Made by a program: the position numbers and the translations under genes. DNA of 18,027 bases from 4572-123 sp002084545. GTDB lineage: Bacteria > Desulfobacterota > Desulfobacteria > Desulfobacterales > 4572-123. The notes beneath the pieces were generated by a model that ran no database searches, was not told the DNA's origin, and worked only from the letters and a program-made list of their open reading frames with translations. Positions 7,026 through 13,629 of this stretch are shown piece by piece. Location: assembly GCA_029939715.1 (NCBI GenBank), contig JAOZSJ010000072.1, forward strand, positions 1-18,027, in the 5' to 3' direction. Position 1 is the stretch's first letter. Every line of letters begins with the position of its first letter.

Positions 7026-7087
7026 TTTGTTGTAATATCATAGGTTGTCACATATTCTCATGACCCGTTCACGGTTACTGATTTTCG

Positions 7088-8473
7088 TTACTCCTCGGCC
7101 ACCAGACGAACATACAGTGGTGTTTCACCGGGGTGGTCCAGATCGATTCCTGCCTCCCATTCATAATAACCGCGCAAAGTGACCAGTACCTCATATTTTC
7201 CCAGAGGCAGAGTGAGATTAGCCGGCGTTTTCCCCTTAAAGGCATCATTGATAAAAACTTGCGCGCTGGTTGGCACGGAATCTATTTTTAAAAGGGCAAG
7301 CACTTCCTTTTTTTTATCAGTGCTTTGCTTTTCAGGGCCTGTACTTAAACCGGGAGTGGTTGTTTTTTCACCACCGGCAACCGCTTTATCTTGAATTTCG
7401 ACTTCCGGTATTTCGCTTTTAGCACTATCCTCAGCCGGAAGCGGAACCGAAACCGAAGCAGCGGGCGCGTTGCCGGCCGGAGTTTCCATAGTTGTCTGTT
7501 CTACCGAAGGTGGTTCTATCGGCGGCTGATCTTGCATCGGCTGTCTTGATTTAAAATAGTAAAAACCACCTCCACCGACCGCCAGCATCAGGAGAATCAC
7601 TCCGATCCAAAGCAGGCGGCCTTTTTTTTCAGGCCGGCCGGATTGAGGAACATCCACATTATTTTTTCTCTCCAGGCAGACTTTAAGTTCATCCGCCATC
7701 TGTCTGCCGCTTTGAAAACGCTTTTCAGGTTCTTTTGCCAAGCTTTTCATAATGAGCGAGGCAAAACCCGGCGATAGATTGCCGTCGGCTGTTTGCGGCT
7801 CCGGCGGTATATCCTGGATAATGGCCCGGAAAATAACAGCTATATTTTTACCGGAAAAAGGGCGCCGGCCCGTAGTCAGTTCATAAAGGATAATCCCCAG
7901 TGAATACAGGTCGGATCGTCCGTCCACGGTTTTTCCCATGACCTGTTCAGGTGACATGTACACGGGGGTGCCCAGAATCTCTCCCGCCTGTGTCTGCCGG
8001 GTAACTTCCGGATCTTCGATGCGGGCAATGCCGAAATCGGTAATTTTTATCCGCCCCCTGTCGTCAAGAATAACATTGGAGGGTTTGATATCGCGATGAA
8101 TAATCCCCCGGGCATGGGCATAATCCAGGGCTTTTGCAACCTGCAGACCGATGTTTATCACATCCTTGACGGCAAGCGGTTTCTCCCGGACAACTTCATT
8201 CAGCGGACGGCCTTCCAGAAATTCCATGGCGATATAAATCGTCTCGTGATCCTGGCCCACATCATATACCGTAACGATGTTGGCATGACTGAGACGACCG
8301 ATGGCCCTGGCTTCTTTCAGGAATCTCTGTACAAAGTCCTCGGTGGTTACCCGGTCCGGGCGCAGCACCTTCAGGGCTACAGGACGATCTATTCTGGGGT
8401 CATGGGCCTGATAGACAACCCCCATGGCCCCGCGCCCCAGCTCTTTGATAATTTCATAACGCCCGTATTTCAT
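7088..8473 (-). CDS. Transmembrane Ser/Thr protein kinase with PEGA domain
   Basis: A 461-residue Hanks-type (eukaryotic-like) protein kinase. All key kinase elements are present: Gly loop LGRGAMG (12-18), ATP-anchoring K35 in VALK, E54 in the C helix, catalytic loop HRDIKPSN (126-133, D128), DFG (146-148), a Thr-containing activation loop (T158, T160, T169), and SPE (174-176). It is thus an active RD-type kinase by sequence. A Lys/Arg-flanked transmembrane helix spans about 286-307. It is followed by a Pro/Glu/Thr-rich linker of about 80 residues and a C-terminal PEGA domain (about 390-458, IDSVPTSAQVFINDAFKGKTP). The kinase is therefore cytoplasmic and the PEGA domain periplasmic, probably sensing cell-wall or envelope components. 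The gene starts 3 bp after the protease stop, with only a weak Shine-Dalgarno (GGAAA), so translation is probably coupled. The natural eraser (PP2C) and a reader (FHA) are encoded close by. Confidence 0.95.
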   Translation of the reverse strand: MKYGRYEIIKELGRGAMGVVYQAHDPRIDRPVALKVLRPDRVTTEDFVQRFLKEARAIGRLSHANIVTVYDVGQDHETIYIAMEFLEGRPLNEVVREKPLAVKDVINIGLQVAKALDYAHARGIIHRDIKPSNVILDDRGRIKITDFGIARIEDPEVTRQTQAGEILGTPVYMSPEQVMGKTVDGRSDLYSLGIILYELTTGRRPFSGKNIAVIFRAIIQDIPPEPQTADGNLSPGFASLIMKSLAKEPEKRFQSGRQMADELKVCLERKNNVDVPQSGRPEKKGRLLWIGVILLMLAVGGGGFYYFKSRQPMQDQPPIEPPSVEQTTMETPAGNAPAASVSVPLPAEDSAKSEIPEVEIQDKAVAGGEKTTTPGLSTGPEKQSTDKKKEVLALLKIDSVPTSAQVFINDAFKGKTPANLTLPLGKYEVLVTLRGYYEWEAGIDLDHPGETPLYVRLVAEE

Positions 8474-8476
8474 TTG

Positions 8477-9433
8477 TTAATTTCCGTTTAAAAAAGAAAG
8501 AATTGTCTCAAGGGGAATTAAAAAACCCACTGAATCAGTCCCCCGGTAACGCCCCTTGACCATGCCCGCCAGGTTGCCCCGGTTATCAAAAACCGGACTG
8601 CCGCTGCTTCCCGGATGAATCTCCATGTTGACCTGCCACAGGGGTAAATTACCTGACCGCCTGGGCGGGGCGTTGATAATACCGGTGAAAACAGTCCCTC
8701 TCAGATTTTCCGGACATCCCACCGCGAACAGGCGTTCTCCCATTCCAAGCAGTTCACGCCCGTTTTCAAACGGTACAAACGGGTCCCGGACGGTATCGAC
8801 CTTATAAAGGGCAATATCTCTATGTTTGTCAATTTTCAGGGGCTTGCCTTCCAGAATTCGTCCGTCATAATATACCACCGTCACCACTTCGCCTGCATCA
8901 ATACCGTGGGCCGTACAGAGAATAAACCCTGCCGGATCGATGACAAAACCGGAGAATTGATTGTCCATGTCACCGTTTCTGCTGTTTATGCAGACCACGG
9001 CGTCGATGCGGCTCAGTACGGCAGTCGGAATCTCCAGATTTGAACTCTTTGCGGTTGTATTCGGAATTTTAAAATAATCGTCGAGAAAACGCCACAGAAT
9101 ATTCAGCCTGACCTTGTCCGGTTTGCCGTCCAATCGACAGATGGCCCTGGCCCGGGTAGCAAGCGGCGAATGCCTTTTCAAGTTGACCTGCCAGGTTTCA
9201 CTCCGGCGCCGGGCATGCAATGTGGTGTTACCCGGCTTGATCATGTGAAGGCTGACCTCAAAATCAGATCCGGCAAACCAGTGTTCAAGTACATCAATCA
9301 ATTCGGACATGGGCAAGGGATAGATTTTTTCATCCGTATCAAAGCCGGCAAAAGCGGTCGAAGCTGTAATCATGATGCACAGGAACAGGTAAAATATTTT
9401 TTTTTGCATGATACGCCTGAATTTACTTTTCAT
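8477..9433 (-). CDS. Exported trypsin-like serine protease
   Basis: A 318-residue protein with an N-terminal signal sequence (hydrophobic core IFYLFLCIMITA, likely cleaved after TAFA, about residue 29). Residues about 145-315 form a chymotrypsin/HtrA-like protease with the full triad: H176 in CTAHG, D206 in RDIALYKV, S277 in HPGSSGSPV. There is no PDZ domain, so it is not a complete DegP/DegS. Residues 30-140 form an N-terminal region I cannot assign. The active-site Ser motif is GSSGSP rather than the common GNSGGP, still compatible with activity. A second in-frame Met at residue 9 (9409) gives a tighter signal peptide and may be the true start; neither has a strong Shine-Dalgarno. It lies 8 bp from the phosphatase gene and 3 bp from the kinase gene, firmly inside the operon. 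It probably acts in the periplasm, perhaps on the envelope proteins of this cluster. Confidence 0.88.
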   Translation of the reverse strand: MKSKFRRIMQKKIFYLFLCIMITASTAFAGFDTDEKIYPLPMSELIDVLEHWFAGSDFEVSLHMIKPGNTTLHARRRSETWQVNLKRHSPLATRARAICRLDGKPDKVRLNILWRFLDDYFKIPNTTAKSSNLEIPTAVLSRIDAVVCINSRNGDMDNQFSGFVIDPAGFILCTAHGIDAGEVVTVVYYDGRILEGKPLKIDKHRDIALYKVDTVRDPFVPFENGRELLGMGERLFAVGCPENLRGTVFTGIINAPPRRSGNLPLWQVNMEIHPGSSGSPVFDNRGNLAGMVKGRYRGTDSVGFLIPLETILSFLNGN

Positions 9434-9441
9434 AAGCGGAT

Positions 9442-10191
9442 TTATGGAAAAATATGATTGTCGGGGTTTATACTGGCCAGCACCACTGTGATATTGTCTT
9501 TTCCGCCCAAAGACTTGGCCATTTCAATGAGCTGTTCATTCTTAGAGGTAAGCGAGTCATTCCGGGCCAGAATTTTTTCAATATGCAGGTCATCCACCAT
9601 GTCCGTGAGCCCGTCCGAGCATAAAAGAAACAGATCCCCCGCGGACACCTTGCCCCGTAAAAGATCAAGCGAAATATCCTCTTTTACTCCAACCGCCCGC
9701 ATAATTAGATTGCGCAAATGATGTGTTCTGGCTTCCGCGGGTGTTATAAGCCCCTGGTCGATCTGGTCCTGCACAAAAGAATGATCGGTTGTCAGTTGTT
9801 CCAGCTTTCCGGAACTGAACCGGTAGGTTCGGCTGTCCCCCATGTGACCGAGCACAAATCCCTCATCAAAAAATGCCAGCAGTTCAGCCGTGCAGCCCAT
9901 GCCCTTGTGAAGAGGATTTTCGTTAACATGCTCAAGAATTTTTTGATTTGACAAATAAAAAGATTTTTGAACTTTTTTGACGGTTTCTTTCTCGGATTGT
10001 CCTTTAAAGTCCGCAAAAGTCGATTCAGAAGTCAGGGCAAATATCCGGCTGGCCAGATCTCCGGCGGCAGCGCCTCCCATTCCATCCGCAACCAGACAGA
10101 ATCCAAGGTCGGGGTTGATGACCAGGCTGTCTTCGTTATTTTTCCGTTTAAGTCCAATGTCGGTTTTTCCGGAATATTTGATTTGAGCCAT
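9442..10191 (-). CDS. PP2C-family Ser/Thr protein phosphatase
   Basis: A 249-residue cytoplasmic PPM/PP2C phosphatase of the bacterial Stp/PrpC type, which removes phosphate from Ser/Thr using two or three metal ions. The diagnostic motifs occur in order: GLKRKNNEDS (13-22, with D21), VADGMGG (34-40, D36), GHMGDSR (115-121, D119), LLCSDGL (189-195, D193) and GGKDNITVV (229-237, D232). The catalytic domain is complete and makes up the whole protein, with no membrane segment. AGGA at good spacing precedes the ATG. It is the first gene of the minus-strand operon, directly upstream of the protease and kinase genes. It most likely dephosphorylates the kinase and its targets. Confidence 0.95.
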   Translation of the reverse strand: MAQIKYSGKTDIGLKRKNNEDSLVINPDLGFCLVADGMGGAAAGDLASRIFALTSESTFADFKGQSEKETVKKVQKSFYLSNQKILEHVNENPLHKGMGCTAELLAFFDEGFVLGHMGDSRTYRFSSGKLEQLTTDHSFVQDQIDQGLITPAEARTHHLRNLIMRAVGVKEDISLDLLRGKVSAGDLFLLCSDGLTDMVDDLHIEKILARNDSLTSKNEQLIEMAKSLGGKDNITVVLASINPDNHIFP

Positions 10192-10260
10192 ATTAAATCC
10201 TGCTTCGGCAAAAGTTTAGTAACTATCGATTTTATTATTTGAACAATACATTTTGTCACT

Positions 10261-10306
10261 GTTCAGAAGGAGCCGATCATGGGTTTGCTGATGACCAAGT
10301 CTGAAC
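10261..10306. repeat. Inverted repeat enclosing a ribosome-binding site
   Basis: GTTCAGA (10261-10267) and TCTGAAC (10300-10306) are perfect 7-bp complements separated by 32 nt. The loop contains AAGGAG and the ATG of the 14-codon ORF. It could be an operator or a weak RNA hairpin. A long loop makes a hairpin modest, and chance cannot be excluded. Confidence 0.35.
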
Positions 10307-10323
10307 GCTGCAAAAGAAGATAA
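10279..10323 (+). CDS. Possible 14-residue micro-ORF
   Basis: AAGGAG lies 6 nt before an ATG opening a 14-codon frame (MGLLMTKSERCKRR) that ends in TAA. The quality of the ribosome-binding site in an otherwise gene-free stretch is the only support. The peptide is basic and not recognised. It lies upstream of the FHA promoter at 10427, so it would need its own transcript. Confidence 0.2.
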   Translation: MGLLMTKSERCKRR

Positions 10324-10426
10324 TAAATATTAGACCAAACATATCGTAATTTCAATTAAATTTTTGATTTTTATTACTTTGCTAACGGCTAAAAGCATGG
10401 TATCTTGTCACCGGTTGATTATTCCC

Positions 10427-10454
10427 TTGACAGAACCGCCAAATTCCCAATAAT
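10427..10454 (+). promoter_or_regulatory. Sigma-70-type promoter of the FHA gene
   Basis: Consensus -35 TTGACA (10427-10432), a 16-nt spacer and AATAAT (10449-10454, five of six to TATAAT). The predicted transcript starts near 10461, leaving a leader of about 135 nt before the FHA gene. It may also feed ispF and the genes beyond. Confidence 0.6.
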
Positions 10455-10597
10455 TTAATCTCAAAAGAACAGCCGGAGACGAAAATCAGGATTGCCATCT
10501 AAAACAAAGTGATCCATCATGGAATAAGCAGCACGCAATTGCCGCACTTGGCGCGTATTATTCCCTGGCGAATCGTAATCCAGATACGTAATAAAAT

Positions 10598-11515
10598 ATG
10601 AAACAAATACCCGCTATTGCTATCCAACTGATACACATTCAGGGGCCGTTAAAAGGTGAAATTCAAGAGTTTTCCGAACCATCAATATCCATTGGCCGCC
10701 ACCCTTCATGTGATGTGGCGTTTCCCGTGGATGTAACCATCATTTCCCGCCGGCACGCAACAATTTCCAGGAAAGGGAACCGCTTTAAACTGGTCGATCA
10801 AAGTTCCAACGGTACCTACTTAAACGGCAAACGTGTCAAGGAAGCATTTTTAAAAGATGGTGATGTTTTAATATTTGCCGAAGGCGGCCCCAAGGTCAGT
10901 TTTTTAACCAAATCGGTTAAAGACGGATCAACTGCCCCTTGTACAAAGATTCCAGAACCGGTTTCGCGGCCTGATATACCGGCGGCAGCCATTCCGAAAG
11001 CGGACCTTGAACAGCATTTTCAAACGGAACGGCCTCAAACGGCATCATCCGCCGAAGTCCCCGAACCCCGTGTTGAAACAATGCGTGTTCCACTGGTGAT
11101 TCAATACGGCCCGACGCTAAGGGACTTTAAACAGGTGCCCGTCACAATCGGGAAAAGTCCTGACTGTGATTTTACCATGGATCATCCCGGAATTGCCCAT
11201 CAGCATGCTCAAATATTTTTCAGCCGGGACCAGTACTGGGTAAAGGATCTTACCGGCAGACAATCGATTCTGGTTAACAACCAGGCCATATCCTCTAACG
11301 TGCCTCTTAATGCGAACGACCGTCTGACTCTTCTTCACGGGGGGCCTGAATTTCGTTTTCTGGGAGGCGGGCGTCTGGCGGAAATTGTTGAATCCGCTCC
11401 CAGTGAACCATCCCCTCCTGTCACGGCCGGAGACAGCATTGCGGCCGAAAAACCGCATCCTGAAAAATCCGGTAAAAAATCCGTTTCTTTTTTCAAAAAA
11501 ATTTTAAACCGATGA
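10598..11515 (+). CDS. Protein with two FHA domains
   Basis: A 305-residue soluble protein with two forkhead-associated domains, phosphothreonine-binding modules. FHA1 (about 8-105) is canonical: IGRHPSCD (G33-R34), ISRRHA (49-54), SSNGTYLNG (69-77). FHA2 (about 165-257) keeps the fold (VTIGKSPDCDFTM, VNNQAI, LTLLHGGPEF) but has GK for GR and HQHA for SRRHA. It therefore probably no longer binds phosphothreonine. A Pro/Ala/Glu-rich linker joins the two, and the tail ends in a basic amphipathic segment (SVSFFKKILNR). No signal peptide. The ATG has no good Shine-Dalgarno. The gene is divergent from the phosphatase/kinase operon, which makes it the likely reader of that kinase's phosphorylation. 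It is also 37 bp upstream of ispF on the same strand. Confidence 0.92.
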   Translation: MKQIPAIAIQLIHIQGPLKGEIQEFSEPSISIGRHPSCDVAFPVDVTIISRRHATISRKGNRFKLVDQSSNGTYLNGKRVKEAFLKDGDVLIFAEGGPKVSFLTKSVKDGSTAPCTKIPEPVSRPDIPAAAIPKADLEQHFQTERPQTASSAEVPEPRVETMRVPLVIQYGPTLRDFKQVPVTIGKSPDCDFTMDHPGIAHQHAQIFFSRDQYWVKDLTGRQSILVNNQAISSNVPLNANDRLTLLHGGPEFRFLGGGRLAEIVESAPSEPSPPVTAGDSIAAEKPHPEKSGKKSVSFFKKILNR

Positions 11516-11552
11516 CGGACTCTAATTCGGGTAAAAGGGTACGTGTGAAATA

Positions 11553-12020
11553 ATGCGCATAGGAAACGGGTATGATGTCCACGAATTGGTAGAGGGACGC
11601 AGACTGGTTGTCGGAGGCGTAACGATTCCCTTTAACAAGGGATTGCTTGGACATTCAGATGCCGATGTCCTGGTTCATTCCGTGTGCGATGCGCTGCTGG
11701 GCGCCGCGGGTCTGGGCGATATCGGCACCCATTTTCCTGACAGTTCCCCGGAATTTAAAGACATAAGAAGTATCGACCTGCTGGTTCGTGTACGCCGCAT
11801 GATTATTGAAAAAGGCTATTGCATTCAAAACGTGGACTGTACTATTTTTGCACAAGCACCAAAATTTATTAAATACCGCCCGGCCATGGAGCAAAATCTT
11901 GCACGGGCAATGGGAATAGAACCGGAAAGGATCAATATCAAAGCCACAACTACGGAAGGACTGGGAATGTTCGGCAGGGGGGAGGGGATAGGTGCCATGA
12001 GTATCGCCCTGCTGGAATGA
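11553..12020 (+). CDS. ispF: 2-C-methyl-D-erythritol 2,4-cyclodiphosphate synthase
   Basis: A 155-residue enzyme of usual length for IspF. It cyclises 4-diphosphocytidyl-2-C-methyl-D-erythritol 2-phosphate to MEcPP with release of CMP, in the MEP (non-mevalonate) isoprenoid pathway. The N-terminus GNGYDVHEL carries the metal ligands D8 and H10, with the third, H42, in DADVLVHSVCDALLGA. D56 in GLGDIGTHFPD and the C-terminal ATTTEGLGMFGRGEGI signature are also present. The start is fixed by the conserved RIGNGYDVH beginning at residue 2; the Shine-Dalgarno is poor. It stands alone here without ispD, between the FHA gene (37 bp upstream) and cysS (113 bp downstream). Confidence 0.97.
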   Translation: MRIGNGYDVHELVEGRRLVVGGVTIPFNKGLLGHSDADVLVHSVCDALLGAAGLGDIGTHFPDSSPEFKDIRSIDLLVRVRRMIIEKGYCIQNVDCTIFAQAPKFIKYRPAMEQNLARAMGIEPERINIKATTTEGLGMFGRGEGIGAMSIALLE

Positions 12021-12043
12021 GCCTTTTACAAGACCGTCTAAAT

Positions 12044-12072
12044 TTGACTTTTTCCGAGTTTATCAATATTAA
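12044..12072 (+). promoter_or_regulatory. Candidate promoter of cysS
   Basis: TTGACT (12044-12049, five of six to the -35 consensus), a 17-nt spacer and TATTAA (12067-12072, four of six). It lies in the 113-bp gap between ispF and cysS. Plausible by spacing, but the -10 box is weak. Confidence 0.35.
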
Positions 12073-12123
12073 ATGGATAATTTTTTGGGCGGTTTATCTG
12101 GCCCGCGATTTTTAACAGGCATT

Positions 12124-12127
12124 GAGG
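12124..12127 (+). promoter_or_regulatory. Shine-Dalgarno choosing the cysS start
   Basis: GAGG, 6 nt before the ATG at 12134. It favours that start over an in-frame TTG at 12122 that itself lies inside this ribosome-binding site. Confidence 0.6.
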
Positions 12128-12133
12128 ATAATT

Positions 12134-13585
12134 ATGACGATCCGCATTTATAATACGTTAAAAAAAAAGAAACAGGTGTTTGAAACCATTGAACCCGGCA
12201 AGGTGCGCATGTATGTCTGCGGCCCCACTGTATATGACTCCTGTCATATCGGGCATGCCCGTTCAGTGGTGGTGTTCGATGTCATTATGCGTTATCTGGA
12301 GGCAAGTGGTTATGCCGTAACATATGTCAGGAATTTCACCGATGTGGATGACAAAATCATCAAGCGGGCCAATGAAATGAAGGTAGATTGCCGCGAGATT
12401 GCTGAAAAATACATTGCGGAATTCTATACGGACATGGACAGGTTGAATGTACGACGGGCCACCATCGAACCCAGAGCCACGGAGCACATCTCTGATATTA
12501 TCAGGATTATTGAAATTCTGATGAACAAAAAAACGGCCTATCGTGTTGAAGACGATGTTTATTTCGCAGTTGAAAAATTTAATGAATACGGCAGGCTTTC
12601 AGGCCGCAGATTAGAGGATATGGAAGCCGGTGCACGGGTGGATGTGGACGAAAGAAAACACAATCCTTTTGATTTCGCTCTCTGGAAAGGGGCCAAGCCG
12701 GGGGAACCTTCCTGGGACAGCCCCTGGGGCCGTGGCCGGCCGGGGTGGCATATTGAATGTTCGGCCATGAGCAGTGCCCTGCTTGGGGAAACCATCGATA
12801 TCCACGGCGGCGGCAAGGATCTGATTTTTCCGCACCATGAAAATGAAATTGCCCAATCCGAGGCAGCCTTTGCCAAGCCTTTTGTAAAATACTGGATACA
12901 TAACGGATTTGTCAATATTGATCATGAGAAAATGTCCAAATCCCTTGGTAATTTCATGATGATCAAAGAGATTATCAATACCTGCCACCCGGAAGCATTG
13001 CGTCTTTTTCTGCTGTCGAACCATTATCGCAGCCCAATTGACTATACACCCCAGAATATTGAAGAGGCAGGTAAAAGCCTTGATAAATTTTACGGGGCAC
13101 TGCAGCGAATCAACGAAACGATCGGAAACAATCCCGAAAATGTTGCGGATAATTCTTTTGAAGGTGAATACTGGAAGAAATTTTGTTCCGCCATGGATGA
13201 TGATTTTAACACTGCCCTGGGCCTGGGATCTGTTTTTGACGCGATTCGAAATATCAATCGCATGCTGGATGAGACGCCAGGCAATGTCTCTGATGATACA
13301 CGGGAGCAAGCGCTTTCCGCAAGAGCACAGATACTGAAAATCGGTACAATCCTTGGCATTCTTGCTGAAAATCCCGATGATTATTTCAGGGGACAAAAAA
13401 AATCAGCCATTGAAAAGCAGGATCTGGATCCCGGGATGATCGAAGACCTCATCAAAGCAAGATCCGAAGCCCGTGCATTGAAAAACTGGGCCAGGGCCGA
13501 TGAAATAAGAAAAAAACTTGAAGAAATGAATGTGGTTGTAGAGGACCGGGCTGACGGAACATTCTGGAAAATAGAAGTACTGTAA
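12134..13585 (+). CDS. cysS: Cysteinyl-tRNA synthetase
   Basis: A 483-residue class I aminoacyl-tRNA synthetase that charges tRNA-Cys. The signatures are complete: YVCGPTVYDSCHIGHARS, with HIGH at 38-41, and KMSKS at 266-270 for ATP. The zinc ligands that discriminate cysteine fall at C29, C209 (HIECSAM), H234 and E238 (FPHHENE), almost exactly the E. coli positions. The C-terminal helical DALR-like part (about 340-483, containing DDDFNTALGL) is intact. Length is normal for the family. The gene is followed after 44 bp by uvrB on the same strand. Confidence 0.97.
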   Translation: MTIRIYNTLKKKKQVFETIEPGKVRMYVCGPTVYDSCHIGHARSVVVFDVIMRYLEASGYAVTYVRNFTDVDDKIIKRANEMKVDCREIAEKYIAEFYTDMDRLNVRRATIEPRATEHISDIIRIIEILMNKKTAYRVEDDVYFAVEKFNEYGRLSGRRLEDMEAGARVDVDERKHNPFDFALWKGAKPGEPSWDSPWGRGRPGWHIECSAMSSALLGETIDIHGGGKDLIFPHHENEIAQSEAAFAKPFVKYWIHNGFVNIDHEKMSKSLGNFMMIKEIINTCHPEALRLFLLSNHYRSPIDYTPQNIEEAGKSLDKFYGALQRINETIGNNPENVADNSFEGEYWKKFCSAMDDDFNTALGLGSVFDAIRNINRMLDETPGNVSDDTREQALSARAQILKIGTILGILAENPDDYFRGQKKSAIEKQDLDPGMIEDLIKARSEARALKNWARADEIRKKLEEMNVVVEDRADGTFWKIEVL

Positions 13586-13629
13586 AAGCATGAAAACCAA
13601 ATTTTCAATTTCTAATTTCCAGGGACAGG

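Larger units (their letters stand above)
10192..10597. other. Divergent control region between phosphatase operon and FHA gene
   Basis: 406 bp, AT-rich in the middle. It holds a good rightward promoter (10427-10454), a 14-codon ORF with a strong Shine-Dalgarno (10279-10323) and a 7-bp inverted repeat around that ORF's start. For the leftward operon I see only a poor candidate on the minus strand: GTGACA (10254-10259) and TAAAAT (10229-10234), 19 nt apart. No RNA gene or terminator is recognisable. Confidence 0.6.

Noticed and set aside
7013..7087. Internal promoter or hairpin between kinase and fusion genes
   Set aside because: TATGAT-like sequence lacks a -35 box at proper distance, and the only dyad there has 3-bp arms.
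12086..12115. GGGC/GCCC stem followed by T-run as terminator after ispF
   Set aside because: Only a 4-bp stem with a 10-nt loop and an interrupted T-run, too weak to call.
12611..13396. Long minus-strand frame of 261 residues opposite cysS
   Set aside because: cysS is certain in this stretch; the antisense frame shows no recognisable domain or ribosome-binding site.
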